64,000 nucleotides of DNA from Clostridia bacterium (GTDB taxonomy: Bacteria; Bacillota; Clostridia; Oscillospirales; CAG-272), in assembly GCA_017942005.1 (NCBI GenBank), contig JAGAVJ010000013.1:124001-188000 (forward strand), in the 5' to 3' direction. Of the stretch, positions 26,988 to 36,482 are shown piece by piece. The notes under the pieces were generated by a model. That model did no database searches, was not told the DNA's origin, and worked only from the letters and a program-made list of their open reading frames with translations. How positions within the stretch are numbered: the first letter of the stretch is position 1; each line of letters starts with the position of its first letter. The position numbers and the translations under genes were made by a program.

Positions 26988-27016
26988 TTGCTTTTTCAAC
27001 ATAATTATGGTATAAT
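26988..27016 (+). promoter_or_regulatory. Promoter for MATE gene
   Basis: TTGCTT and TATAAT, 17-bp spacing, about 115 nt before the start codon. Confidence 0.65.
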
Positions 27017-27129
27017 AGTCGCAAAGCGACGATTGACGTCTTTGCAAAATGTTTTTGCAAGCAAACATGTTTGCTTTAATTTATAATATATCATATTGGA
27101 AGTATAAGAAAGATAAGGTTTCAATCAAT

Positions 27130-28527
27130 ATGGCAGCACACAGTATCCGGCATCCCATGCGCGCCGGCCGCGATGTGGATATGACGCAAGGATCCATTAT
27201 CAAGCATTTGATCCTGTTTGCATTTCCGCTTTTTATCGGCAATATTTTTCAGCAGTTATACAATACCGTCGATACCTGGATTGTCGGCAACTATGTTTCC
27301 AATGCCGCATTCTCCGCGGTCGGAACGGTCGGTCCCATCATCAACATGCTCATCGGATTTTTCATGGGTCTTTCCAGCGGAGCAGGCGTCGTAATTTCGC
27401 AGTACTACGGTGCCAAAAAATATGACCGTGTCCAGGACACCGTGCACACGTCGATCGTACTGACACTGATTATGGGAATTGTGTTTACCGCAATCGGTAT
27501 TGCAATGACGCCGACCATGCTGCATTTTATGAACACACCGGATGACGTAATGCCGGAATCTACTACCTATCTTGTCATCTACTTCTCCGGCGTCATTGGT
27601 CTGATGTTATACAATATGGGGGCAGGAATTCTGCGTGCTGTGGGAGATTCCCGCCGTCCGTTTTACTTTCTTGTGGCTTCTGCACTCATCAACACTGCGC
27701 TTGATTTGCTGTTTGTACTCGCTTTTCAAATGGGTGTGGCAGGGGTTGCGCTTGCAACGGTCATTGCACAGGGAATTTCTGCGGTTCTTGTCTGCATCAC
27801 CCTTCTGCGCACGGATACCTGTATTCGTCTCTCCCTGAAAAAGCTGCGCATCCACACAGAAATGCTGAAAAAAATCTTTCGTGTCGGTATTCCGGCAGCA
27901 ATCCAGATGGCGGTTACCTCCTTTTCCAACGTCTTTGTTCAGTCGTACATCAATTATTTCGGAACGGACTGCATGGCAGGGTGGACCGCTTATGCAAAGA
28001 TTGATCAGCTTGTGATGCTGCCGATGCAGTCGCTTGCCCTGGCTTCTACAACATTTGTCGGGCAGAACCTCGGGCAAAATCAAAGCGCACGTGCAAGAAA
28101 AGGCGCTGATACCGCGCTTCTGCTTGCGGTACTCTCCACCATCGTTGTCATGGTTCCGATTATCTGTTTTTCCCGCGGCTTAACTGCATTTTTCAACAGC
28201 AAGCCGGAGGTTGTGGAATATGGTTCCATGTTTCTTCGTTACATTTCCCCATTCTATGTGCTCTGCTGCGTCAATCAGATCTATTCCGGTGCGCTGCGAG
28301 GCGCCGGAAACAGCCGTGCACCGATGATCATTATGCTGTGTTCATTTGTGGTGTTCCGTCAGATATACCTATTCGTGGTTGCGCGTTTTATTTCCAACAC
28401 AATCATTCCCATTGCCATGGGATATCCCGCAGGCTGGTTCGTATGTTCCGCCGCGACGTTTCTCTACTATAAACACACGTCTCTTCTGGAAAACAGACTG
28501 GTGGACGATTCTGTATCCAATACATAA
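27130..28527 (+). CDS. MATE-family efflux transporter
   Basis: A 465-aa membrane protein with about twelve hydrophobic segments, the usual size for MATE/NorM-type cation-coupled drug exporters. It opens with MTQGSIIKHLILFAFPLFIG and NTVDTWIVGNYV, characteristic of DinF/NorM-like Firmicute MATEs; the repeat half starts near IHTEMLKKIFRVGIPAA. I chose ATG 27130, 11 nt after AAGG; an in-frame upstream start would add 27 atypical residues. Single gene with its own promoter and a strong terminator shared with the convergent operon. Confidence 0.9.
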   Translation: MAAHSIRHPMRAGRDVDMTQGSIIKHLILFAFPLFIGNIFQQLYNTVDTWIVGNYVSNAAFSAVGTVGPIINMLIGFFMGLSSGAGVVISQYYGAKKYDRVQDTVHTSIVLTLIMGIVFTAIGIAMTPTMLHFMNTPDDVMPESTTYLVIYFSGVIGLMLYNMGAGILRAVGDSRRPFYFLVASALINTALDLLFVLAFQMGVAGVALATVIAQGISAVLVCITLLRTDTCIRLSLKKLRIHTEMLKKIFRVGIPAAIQMAVTSFSNVFVQSYINYFGTDCMAGWTAYAKIDQLVMLPMQSLALASTTFVGQNLGQNQSARARKGADTALLLAVLSTIVVMVPIICFSRGLTAFFNSKPEVVEYGSMFLRYISPFYVLCCVNQIYSGALRGAGNSRAPMIIMLCSFVVFRQIYLFVVARFISNTIIPIAMGYPAGWFVCSAATFLYYKHTSLLENRLVDDSVSNT

Positions 28528-28576
28528 ACCAACCGGTTTCCCGCTTGCATTACAGCAGGAAACCGGTTGGTTTTTT
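28527..28576. terminator. Bidirectional terminator
   Basis: AACCAACCGGTTTCC pairs with GGAAACCGGTTGGTT, followed by TTTTTT; the A-rich left flank lets it serve the minus-strand kinase operon as well. Confidence 0.9.
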
Positions 28577-28580
28577 ATCA

Positions 28581-29495
28581 TTACAGTTCAATTTCTATGA
28601 TCAGCATTTCCCCTTCATACCGCGCAGAAATGGTTCCGCCGATTTTCTGTGTCAAATCCCGCGCAATGGAAAGTCCGATTCCGCTTTGCTGCCGTCCGGT
28701 TTCCAGGGTATAATATCGGTCGAACAGCCTTCCTGCGGTCACAGCATTCAAAGAGCGGGCAGTATTGGAAAAGTGCATTTTCCCCTGTGCATTCAAAGAC
28801 ACGAAAAAATCTCCGTCGGAGTATTTGAGCGCATTGGAAATAATATTAGAGAAAATTCTTGACAGTATGCGCTCGTCCAGATACCGTATGACCTTTTCCT
28901 GTTCTGACGGAAGCTGAATTTCCGGCGTGATATCACGTTCTGCAAATTCCGGATAAAACGCAAGCAGCGTTTCTTCCAGAAGACTGCCGAGGTTGATCTC
29001 TTTTTTATGCATCTGCGGTGCAGAGAGATCCCCGTCCAAAACGCCCACTGTATACGTATAATGAAACAGCTCCTCGCATAACGCGCGCATCTGCTCTGTG
29101 CATCCCTGCATATGGGAGAGATAGTCCTGCATGTCTTGGGGCAACAACGCTTTGTCCTGTACAATTAAATCCAGATATCCGGAAAACGCCGTCAGGGGGG
29201 TGCGGAGGTCATGTGAGATATTGGTAACCGCTTCCTTTAAGTGCAAATCCCCCTCCTGATACCGCCGCCTCTGCATACACAATATCCGCAGCTGTGTATT
29301 GATTTCCGACGCCAATGCACGCATTTCCTTGTCTCTCGCAGAAATGTCAATTGTGGTATTGGTATCGGTTTTTAGTTTTTCGCAGAATGCATCCCGGATT
29401 TCCCGTGCGGAAAGCCGCATCACAGAAAGCTGAAAAAGCAGGACAATAATCACAATGACAGCGATACCAAGCAAAATACAGACTGCGATAATCAT
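28581..29495 (-). CDS. Sensor histidine kinase
   Basis: A 304-aa kinase with one N-terminal membrane helix (residues 1-20) and almost no extracellular domain. H-box NISHDLRTPLTA, N-box IISNALKYSDG and G-box QQSGIGLSIARDL are intact. The intramembrane-sensing architecture beside an ABC exporter fits bacitracin/lantibiotic-type detoxification modules. The start at 29495 follows GAGGA at 6 nt; an upstream in-frame TTG overlaps the SD. Last gene of the RR-ATPase-permease-kinase unit. Confidence 0.88.
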   Translation of the reverse strand: MIIAVCILLGIAVIVIIVLLFQLSVMRLSAREIRDAFCEKLKTDTNTTIDISARDKEMRALASEINTQLRILCMQRRRYQEGDLHLKEAVTNISHDLRTPLTAFSGYLDLIVQDKALLPQDMQDYLSHMQGCTEQMRALCEELFHYTYTVGVLDGDLSAPQMHKKEINLGSLLEETLLAFYPEFAERDITPEIQLPSEQEKVIRYLDERILSRIFSNIISNALKYSDGDFFVSLNAQGKMHFSNTARSLNAVTAGRLFDRYYTLETGRQQSGIGLSIARDLTQKIGGTISARYEGEMLIIEIEL

Positions 29496-29552
29496 ATCAA
29501 TTCCTCTTTCCAACGTATCCGGAATTTTTTAGCGCGTATTCAAACGAATGCT

Positions 29553-30386
29553 TTATTTCAAATTCTTCTTTTGAAAGAACACGATACTCAAAACTGTTGT
29601 CAGAATACAGATAACCGCGGAGTAGACAAGCATCTGAACCGGATGTACCATCAATTCGGGGTTTGTCAATGCGACATGCTGTCCTGTCGGCAGAAAATCC
29701 TGAACAAGCTGATACCAGACCCTTTCGTTCGGCTGCAAATATTTCGGATTGAGCATATCCTGCATCACCGGCTCGCCGCTATCCGACATGATCACATAGG
29801 AAGCGATGGACTCAGGCGCGCTCAGCCTGTTATAGACGGAAAAAGCAATCATCCACAAAACAAGAAACAGCACGACGCAAATAATGATGGCGGCAGAACG
29901 TTTTGTCACCAGCATGGAAACCATATGGAACACGGAAATCAATGCAATCATAGAAGTGATTCCAATCAAAATCATTAGCAACAGTTTACCAATCCCCATT
30001 TTTGGAGGAAGCAACAAAATTAATCCAAGCACACTGTAGGAAAGAAAATACGCCGCCATCATACACACCGCTGCCGCAGCTGTTGTTATTACAGAAGAAA
30101 GATAAATTTCCGTGCGGCGGCGTCCGACAATTAATTTATTGCGTATGGTACCATCGCTGTACTCCGTCCCGATGAAATTGCTGCAAAAAACAGCGGCAAT
30201 AAACCCGATAAAAAAAATGAATGCCATCATCGTTTCGTCAAAGTGATGCTCAAAAAAGTATTGCTTCGCATCAAAATACTGCGAAATAGGAATCACGATT
30301 CCAAGGCCGAACATGAACACCATTCCAATCCAGAATAACTTATCCTTCCAAAGGCGCATAAAGTTCGCCGATAATAATTTTATCAT
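29553..30386 (-). CDS. ABC-2 type transporter permease
   Basis: A 277-aa membrane protein with six predicted hydrophobic segments and a large extracellular loop before the last helix, typical of BcrB/LanE-like ABC-2 permeases. FIGTEYSDGTIRNKLIVGRRR is the conserved cytoplasmic loop that contacts the ATPase. It lies between the ATPase and kinase genes. ATG 30386 is preceded by AGAAAGGA at 17 nt; an upstream TTG would overlap the SD. Confidence 0.87.
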   Translation of the reverse strand: MIKLLSANFMRLWKDKLFWIGMVFMFGLGIVIPISQYFDAKQYFFEHHFDETMMAFIFFIGFIAAVFCSNFIGTEYSDGTIRNKLIVGRRRTEIYLSSVITTAAAAVCMMAAYFLSYSVLGLILLLPPKMGIGKLLLMILIGITSMIALISVFHMVSMLVTKRSAAIIICVVLFLVLWMIAFSVYNRLSAPESIASYVIMSDSGEPVMQDMLNPKYLQPNERVWYQLVQDFLPTGQHVALTNPELMVHPVQMLVYSAVICILTTVLSIVFFQKKNLK

Positions 30387-30485
30387 ATGACGTTCAAATA
30401 CTATCCTTTCTTTCAATTCATGTGATGCTGTACTGCAAAAAACAACATCACAGTATAAAAATTCACACGCATAATGTTCTGTTTT

Positions 30486-31403
30486 TCACTGCGCCTTTTT
30501 GGCTTCACCGACAAGACTCACATAATAGCTTTCCAGACTTTCATCCCGTTCTTTTACCGAATACAGCTCGCAGTTTTCTTTTTGCAGCGCTGCGGAAAGC
30601 ACCGAAACAGTCGGGGACGCATAAATGTCTGCCGTCCTGTCGTCAATGATCTGATAGGAGAGCTGCATACGGTCAAGAACACGCGCAAGAATGCGGGTAT
30701 CCGTAACCTCAACGCGCGTACATTTTCTGCATGCCCTCTCCAGCTCTTCCGCAGAAAATTCTTTTACCATTCTGCCGCCGTCTATAATGCCATAATGTGT
30801 CGCCAGACGTGACAGTTCATCTAAAATGTGTGAGGATATCAATACGGTGATCTGTTTTTCGCGATTCAGGCGCAGAATCAATTCTCTGATTTCAATGATT
30901 CCCTGTGGGTCCAGACCGTTGATTGGTTCGTCAAGTACCAAAAAGTCGGGTTCGCCGATCAGAGCAATGCCGATGCCAAGTCTTTGCCGCATACCGAGAG
31001 AAAAGTTTCTTGCTTTTTTCTTGCCGGTATCCGAAAGACCGATCAGGGAAAGAACGTCCCCAATGTATTTTTCATCCGGCAAACCGAGCACCCGGCATTG
31101 CTGCTGCAAATTTTCTTTTGCTGTCATGTCAAGGTAAATCGACGGTGTTTCCACAACCGCCCCCATACGCCGCCGCATGTTTGTAATTCCTTTTTCGTTG
31201 TTTTTCACGCCCCAGAGCGTGTATACGCCGGAGGTCGGTACCTGCAAACCGCAGATGAGCCGGATCAACGTTGTTTTACCGGCGCCGTTGCGGCCGACAA
31301 AACCGTAAATCGAGCCTTTTGGTACGTGCATGTCCAGCTCCGACAGCGCGGTAAACTGCTTGTAGCGTTTACAAAGGGATTGTGTTTCAAGAACATATTC
31401 CAT
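30486..31403 (-). CDS. ABC transporter ATP-binding protein (BcrA-like)
   Basis: A 305-aa ATPase with Walker A GRNGAGKTT (about residues 38-46), signature FSLGMRQRLGI, Walker B FLVLDEPINGLDPQG, and a C-terminal extension of 90 residues common in BcrA/DrrA-type exporters. With the adjacent permease it should export or shield against a peptide antibiotic. It is read before the permease on the minus strand; a response regulator gene lies 340 bp upstream, beyond a MITE-like element. Confidence 0.9.
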   Translation of the reverse strand: MEYVLETQSLCKRYKQFTALSELDMHVPKGSIYGFVGRNGAGKTTLIRLICGLQVPTSGVYTLWGVKNNEKGITNMRRRMGAVVETPSIYLDMTAKENLQQQCRVLGLPDEKYIGDVLSLIGLSDTGKKKARNFSLGMRQRLGIGIALIGEPDFLVLDEPINGLDPQGIIEIRELILRLNREKQITVLISSHILDELSRLATHYGIIDGGRMVKEFSAEELERACRKCTRVEVTDTRILARVLDRMQLSYQIIDDRTADIYASPTVSVLSAALQKENCELYSVKERDESLESYYVSLVGEAKKAQ

Positions 31404-31520
31404 AATGCTTTCTTCCTTTTCCTGTATTTGAGACCTTGTGTTTCGATCTCCTGTATATAGAATACACCCAATCCGTCAAGAAAACAGCAAAGAAAACCGT
31501 AAAGAAAGTGTATAGATTTT

Positions 31521-31714
31521 AACGTGAGTTTGATGCATTTCATGGGGAAAACTTTTCTCCCAAAAAAGATTTTCCCCATTCCCCTTACCCCTTTTCAAAA
31601 AACTTTAAACTGGGTAATCTAACAAAAATTCATGTGTTTTTTGTTAGTTAGAAGTTTTTGCGGAGGAGTTTGAGGAGGTGCTTTTTTCAAAAAGCATCTC
31701 CTCATCGAACTTAC
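31521..31714. repeat. MITE/REPIN-like element, copy 3
   Basis: A 194-bp element starting AACGTGAGTTTGAT and ending ATCGAACTTAC. It has an ATGGGGAAAA...TTTTCCCCAT hairpin at the left and a GAGGAGGTGC...GCATCTCCTC hairpin at the right, the reverse module order of copy 2. It separates the response regulator gene from the ABC genes it probably controls. Confidence 0.8.
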
Positions 31715-31742
31715 AAAGGGATTGACCGTGAATAGCGTATTT

Positions 31743-32420
31743 TTATTGCAGATATCGAAAGCCAATCCCCCAAACCGCTTCAATGCAGTCTCTGTCCAAT
31801 ACCTCTTTCAGTTTTCTGCGCAGATTGCTGACATGCTGTTTTAGAGAAGAATCGGTGCAGTCCGGTGTCTCCAGTGCAATGCGGTCAAGAATACTGCTTT
31901 TTGCGATGGCACGTCCGGGATTCTGCGACAAAAGCTTTAAAATGGCATATTCTGTCCGTGTCAAGTGAATGTGTGTCTGATGATACACGGCAGAATGCTC
32001 TTCTTCCACCAATTGCAGCCTATCCGGCTGCGCCGATGCAAGTTCTGCGGCAGCAGAACCTGCATCGGTTCTCCTCCGCAGATGCGCGGCAATTCGTGCA
32101 AGCAGCTCCTCCGAATCAAACGGCTTTGTCACATAATCACAGGCGCCGCCGCGCAGAAGCTCCACCTTGTCATGGGTTTCTGCCTTTGCACTCAAAACCA
32201 TAACCGGGATGTCATCGACAGGGATATGAGTCAATACCTCCTCACCGGATATCCCCGGCAGCAGCAGATCAAGCAAAATCAACGACGGCTTTTCATGCTT
32301 CAAAAGCAGCAACGCTTCTGTCCCGGAATATGCGCGTATCACGCGATACCCCGCCCGGGAAAGTAAAATTTCCAGTACATCGCCAATTGCGATATCGTCC
32401 TCTATGACAGCAATGGTCAA
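31743..32420 (-). CDS. OmpR-family response regulator
   Basis: A 225-aa regulator. The receiver (residues 1-115) has the acidic pair in VIEDD, phospho-Asp in LILLDLLLPG, and Lys in VTKPFD. The C-terminal winged helix (about 130-225) includes LTRTEYAILKLLSQNPGRA and SSLKQHVSNLRRKL. The start is a TTG at 32420, 9 nt after AAGGAGG. It probably pairs with the kinase at 28.6 kb and controls the exporter between them. Confidence 0.9.
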   Translation of the reverse strand: MTIAVIEDDIAIGDVLEILLSRAGYRVIRAYSGTEALLLLKHEKPSLILLDLLLPGISGEEVLTHIPVDDIPVMVLSAKAETHDKVELLRGGACDYVTKPFDSEELLARIAAHLRRRTDAGSAAAELASAQPDRLQLVEEEHSAVYHQTHIHLTRTEYAILKLLSQNPGRAIAKSSILDRIALETPDCTDSSLKQHVSNLRRKLKEVLDRDCIEAVWGIGFRYLQ

Positions 32421-32514
32421 AAAAACGCGCCTCCTTATCCTATCGCAATATTTGTATAATTACATTATACAATATTCAAACTGCAAAATCTGTCGGTAAA
32501 ATGTGAACATTCTC

Positions 32515-32543
32515 TTGACATTATTTCAGAATCCTGTTATAAT
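32515..32543 (+). promoter_or_regulatory. Consensus promoter for MBL hydrolase
   Basis: A perfect TTGACA and TATAAT with 17-bp spacing; the transcript would start about 20 nt before the GTG start codon. Confidence 0.85.
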
Positions 32544-32569
32544 TGAGAAAAAAGGAGGTATCATTTCCT

Positions 32570-33430
32570 GTGCTTACAAAAGAATCCATTCAAAAAACCG
32601 CTCTCGCAGAACATCAGCTTGCAATGTGGTATCTCGGTCAGGTTGGATTTTTATTTTTATACCGTGGAAAAACCATTCTGATCGATGGATATCTATCCGA
32701 TTATGTTGACCGCAACTGTTCCAATGCACTGCTGTCCTGGGTACGGCGCTATCCTGTACCGCTTGACCCCTGTTCCCTTGACTTTGTGGACGCTGTGCTT
32801 TGCTCTCACGCGCATGAAGATCATACCGACCCCGATACCATAAAAGCCATTCTTTCGGTAAATGATCATGCATGCTTCATTGGAACCCATGCCGTGGCAG
32901 ACCGCTTTTTGTCGCTTGGTGTTCCGGGGCACCGTATAGCGGCATTGGACAACGATGCAAGTATCCGCCTGTCTGACGATATCGTCATTAAAAATGTTCC
33001 CTCCGCCCATGAGGAGCTGCACCCTGACAAAAGCGGTCAATATGAGGAAGGCGGATTCCTTTTGACCTTTGGTGCGGGTTCGGATGCAATTTCGGTCTAT
33101 CATGCCGGAGACGGCTGTCCTTGGGACGGTCTGGAATCCCGTCTGAGGGGACAGGGGGGACGGGGACCCGACATCGCAATTCTTCCGGTCAACGGACGTG
33201 ACTACTACCGCCGCCATGACAAAAACATCATCGGCAATTTTGATTGTGTGGAAGCCATCACGCTTGCGCAGCACATCGGCGCCGATTATATCTTCCCCGT
33301 ACACATTGATCTTTATGATGTCAATGCACTGAATCCCGCAATTTTCGTCGATATTCTGGAAAAACAAAATCCCAAACAGAACTATCACATCTTCCGTCCG
33401 GGAGAGCGCATGATTTATGCAAAAGAATAA
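32570..33430 (+). CDS. MBL-fold metallohydrolase (UlaG-like)
   Basis: A 286-aa metallo-beta-lactamase-fold protein. The metal motif CSHAHEDHTDP (His-x-His-x-Asp-His) and a later YHAGDGCPW Asp ligand are present. YLGQVGFLFLYRGKTILIDG and the size place it near UlaG-like lactonases that open sugar-acid lactones. The substrate is not known; glycan genes begin just downstream. The start is GTG at 32570, 11 nt after AAAGGAGG. Confidence 0.83.
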   Translation: MLTKESIQKTALAEHQLAMWYLGQVGFLFLYRGKTILIDGYLSDYVDRNCSNALLSWVRRYPVPLDPCSLDFVDAVLCSHAHEDHTDPDTIKAILSVNDHACFIGTHAVADRFLSLGVPGHRIAALDNDASIRLSDDIVIKNVPSAHEELHPDKSGQYEEGGFLLTFGAGSDAISVYHAGDGCPWDGLESRLRGQGGRGPDIAILPVNGRDYYRRHDKNIIGNFDCVEAITLAQHIGADYIFPVHIDLYDVNALNPAIFVDILEKQNPKQNYHIFRPGERMIYAKE

Positions 33431-33438
33431 AGGAAAGG

Positions 33439-33490
33439 GGCTGCTGCAAGTCCGTAGGCATTCGGTACTTGCAGCAGCCTCTGTCTTTTT
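33439..33490. repeat. GGGCTGCTGCAAG hairpin / terminator
   Basis: GGCTGCTGCAAGT pairs with ACTTGCAGCAGCC across a 15-nt loop, followed by TCTGTCTTTTTC. A dispersed hairpin that here probably terminates both convergent genes. Confidence 0.65.
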
Positions 33491-33533
33491 CCGGGCTTTG
33501 TACAACAGCCCTTCCTGTTATTCCTTCATAAAA

Positions 33534-36116
33534 TCAGCACATGACAACGGTATGTTCACCGGAGCCAAGCTTGGTGTGCTTTTCATACGGTACGCCATCT
33601 ACGGTAATACAGCCTTCTGCTTCTACCGTACAGCATGCGCCGGCAGGGACATACAGCATGCAGAGATGTTTGTCGCCCTTGGTATCCATGGTGACTGCAA
33701 TTTTACCTGCTGCCGTATGGAGGTCCAGTGCGGTGTGGTCGATTTCCGCCATAAAGCACGGAGCAAATGCAAATTCCGCAAAACCGGGCTTGACCGGCGT
33801 GATACCGCACAGCTCTGTCACAGCAGTATACAAAAATCCGCCGTGCATCGGATGGTTATAAGATGCAACACCCTTTTCTCTGACCGCGATATTTTTCATA
33901 TCCGGCTCTTCCCATACAGTGGTTGCACCGTCGTCAAGCATGGTTCCGAAGCTTGTATGTGTGCGCTGGAACAAAAATCTCGTCGCTTCTCCGCCGAATC
34001 CTGCACGCAGAAGTACCGGAACCAGATACTTGTTGCCATAAATACCGGTCGGCATTGCATAATCATCCTTTGCCATGCGGACACGCAGTCCGGAAAGCAG
34101 TGCATCGTATCCGCCTGCGGGATACAATCCGATTTGCAGTGCAACACCGTCCGTTCCCCAATAACCAAAGTCTGCACTTTCTTCGCAATAGAAATGGCGA
34201 ATGAACGATTCCTTGATTTTTTCAGCAAGATCGTGATAATAGGACACATCTCCAAGACCGAATATACTGCACAGCTCCTCCATACGGATGCAGATTTCAT
34301 AGAACATCAAGGTAGAGGAATGCGCGACCGGCATACGGCGCGGACCGTTATTGCCCTCCGCAGGGTCCCAGTCACCCAGTCCTTCGGAAATGATATAGTC
34401 TTCAGAGCGAGCCAGCTCATGCGCGACCCATGCTTCCATCAAATCCCAGTTTGCCGTCACAGCTTCCTTATCTCCGGAATATTTATACATATAATACGGA
34501 AGGATGATCTGTGCGCAGCCCCAAAGCGGCGTTGCTTCTCCGCATCCGCGCTTGCCGGGAGAAATCATCTGCCATGTGCCGTACACCTCACGTGTGGTAC
34601 GGATATCGTCAAGATACTTTTCATAAGAAGCAGTGCTGTCAAAGTTGAGCAGACCGTAGTTGCATACCACCTCAGCGTCACCCAGCCATCCGCACTTTTC
34701 TCTTGCAGGGCAGTCCTCCGGAATACCGTGGAAGTTGGACTGATAGGTGTTTTTCATCACAGAAAGCAGATGATTCCAGTCTTTGTTTGAGGTATGGACC
34801 TGTGCCGTTACAGGCATGTCTGTGGTAAGTTGAATACCGGTCACAATAGAGCACCACGGCATGGTACCGTAACCTTGTGAAAAATCGTGGAAGCCCGTTA
34901 ATTCTACATACCGGAACCCGTGATAGGAGAAGCGCGGACGGTAAACTTCCCCGCCGACATCACCGCGGCAGATATAGATATCCTGCTGAATGCACTGGGT
35001 CGCAAAGGCACCGATGGAACGCACATCAATGGCACCAAGCTCTGTAAGACTTTCTGCATACCGGAACACATAAACTGCGCCGCGCGGAGAATACGGCAAG
35101 TGGAACTCCGCCGTTCCTGCCATGTTTTCGCCGATATCAAAAATCCATGCACCGTCATCCTTACCGGAAACGCAGTGTACCTCCTTTGCAGGCAGCGTTC
35201 TGCATACGCGCACGGCCGGCATGAGGCACGGTGTCAGTACCCCCTTCGGCGTTTCATCTTCAATGACACAGCCCCAGTCCTCATCATCGCCCTGATAATC
35301 TGCAAAATCCGGTGTTTCCAGACGGCAGTCGTAGGTTTCACCTGCATAAATATTGTTGACGGTAATCGGACTGTACTTATAGCGCCAATCTTCAGTATTT
35401 GTGACAATGACCTTTTGTGTACCGTCTGCCATTGTCAGCTCCAGTCGGATTTTTGCGCAGACATCACCATAAACCAAGCCTGTGTGTCCCCAGACACGAC
35501 TCTGGGAATAGAAGCCTTCTCCAAGCAGCACACAAAGCGCGTTTCCGCCATTACAAATCAGATCGGTGACATCAAAACGGCGGTACAAAACGGTCTTTTC
35601 GTAATTCGTTATCGGAGGATCGATATAATAATCATCTGTACGTTTGCCGTTGACATAGTATTCTGCGCAGCCAAGACCTGATGCATACATCACCGCGCTG
35701 ACAACATTTTCAGCGGTAAATTTGGTACGCAGATACGGCGCCCATCCTGCAATATGCTTTTTCGGCTTGATCCAGACGGCGTCTCCCCACTCCTCGGGCA
35801 AAATCTCTGTGTACACTGTTTGCTCAAGCTGTGCACTGTCACCGGCATTGGTTGTAACCGTCACGGTCACCGTGTATGCCGTGCGGGAGGGCAGCGTGAG
35901 ATGATCCGGGCAAATATCATAATATTCTGCGGATGCGACCACGCCGGAATCGAATACGCAGCCGGCTCCATTCGCTTCTTTTATGACAATACGGTAATCG
36001 CGCTGAAGCACATTGGTCTTGTCCGAATCCAGCTTCCAGCCGAAGCGAAGACCACTGGTACGGATCAATGACGGATTTTTGACATAGTCAATTGAAAAAT
36101 CATATAATTTTAACAT
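33534..36116 (-). CDS. Alpha-L-rhamnosidase, GH78
   Basis: An 860-aa enzyme with the multi-domain GH78 layout: N-terminal beta domains (from LRFGWKLDSD, and YASGLGCAEYYVNGKR), an (alpha/alpha)6 catalytic barrel containing DCPAREKCGWLGDAEV and TPLWGCAQIILPYYMY, and a C-terminal beta domain. It removes terminal alpha-L-rhamnose. No signal peptide: cytosolic. SD AAAGGAAA lies 9 nt before the ATG. A second rhamnosidase of a different subtype is at 47.4 kb. Confidence 0.92.
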   Translation of the reverse strand: MLKLYDFSIDYVKNPSLIRTSGLRFGWKLDSDKTNVLQRDYRIVIKEANGAGCVFDSGVVASAEYYDICPDHLTLPSRTAYTVTVTVTTNAGDSAQLEQTVYTEILPEEWGDAVWIKPKKHIAGWAPYLRTKFTAENVVSAVMYASGLGCAEYYVNGKRTDDYYIDPPITNYEKTVLYRRFDVTDLICNGGNALCVLLGEGFYSQSRVWGHTGLVYGDVCAKIRLELTMADGTQKVIVTNTEDWRYKYSPITVNNIYAGETYDCRLETPDFADYQGDDEDWGCVIEDETPKGVLTPCLMPAVRVCRTLPAKEVHCVSGKDDGAWIFDIGENMAGTAEFHLPYSPRGAVYVFRYAESLTELGAIDVRSIGAFATQCIQQDIYICRGDVGGEVYRPRFSYHGFRYVELTGFHDFSQGYGTMPWCSIVTGIQLTTDMPVTAQVHTSNKDWNHLLSVMKNTYQSNFHGIPEDCPAREKCGWLGDAEVVCNYGLLNFDSTASYEKYLDDIRTTREVYGTWQMISPGKRGCGEATPLWGCAQIILPYYMYKYSGDKEAVTANWDLMEAWVAHELARSEDYIISEGLGDWDPAEGNNGPRRMPVAHSSTLMFYEICIRMEELCSIFGLGDVSYYHDLAEKIKESFIRHFYCEESADFGYWGTDGVALQIGLYPAGGYDALLSGLRVRMAKDDYAMPTGIYGNKYLVPVLLRAGFGGEATRFLFQRTHTSFGTMLDDGATTVWEEPDMKNIAVREKGVASYNHPMHGGFLYTAVTELCGITPVKPGFAEFAFAPCFMAEIDHTALDLHTAAGKIAVTMDTKGDKHLCMLYVPAGACCTVEAEGCITVDGVPYEKHTKLGSGEHTVVMC

Positions 36117-36151
36117 GTAATTATTTCCTTTCGGATTTTTATGTATTTAGA

Positions 36152-36180
36152 TTATATCGTATTTCATTGAACAATACAAG
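36152..36180 (-). promoter_or_regulatory. Promoter of GH78 gene 1
   Basis: On the minus strand TTGTAT and TATAAT, 17-bp spacing, about 36 nt before the ATG. Confidence 0.55.
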
Positions 36181-36284
36181 AACAAAATGTGAATTTTAAA
36201 AATTTCAAAGAAAATCTTGTAATGCTGCCAAAGTAGTTTTCATGGGTTTGAACATGGCATCTCATGATTATTTATGATCTTGAA

Positions 36285-36313
36285 TTGACAAAAAGCTGTA
36301 AATGTGTTATAAT
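36285..36313 (+). promoter_or_regulatory. Consensus promoter for sugar-binding lipoprotein
   Basis: A perfect TTGACA and TATAAT with 17-bp spacing. The transcript has a leader of about 160 nt with a CTGC/GCAG hairpin near 36361. Confidence 0.85.
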
Positions 36314-36415
36314 GTTATAAAATAAATTGAAAATTATTTGATATCATGTTTTGTAATCTCTGCTCCCTTTGGGCAGATACAGATTTCAGCAAGGAAAGAT
36401 TTTTGAAAAATAAAC

Positions 36416-36482
36416 AGAAAGGAAACCCTCCCTCGAACCCATTCAGTATCACTGAAGCAGTGAGAGCATTGTCATAATCATG
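36416..36482 (+). promoter_or_regulatory. Possible stem-loop embedded start
   Basis: SD AGAAAGG (36416-36422) is about 57 nt from the ATG. Between them lies TTCAGT-ATC-ACTGAA (36442-36456), and the ATG is preceded by GTCATAATC, the same pre-start sequence as at 46.6 kb. The stem only partly shortens the distance, so this copy is weaker. Confidence 0.4.

Noticed and set aside
26704..27060. N-terminal extension of the FTR-like protein
   Set aside because: It would add 119 residues including a hydrophobic stretch without SD and would overlap the divergent MATE promoter; the internal ATG has an SD.
33417..34790. 457-codon plus-strand frame opposite GH78
   Set aside because: It is a mirror of the GH78 coding strand, with Cys/His-rich meaningless sequence and no SD.
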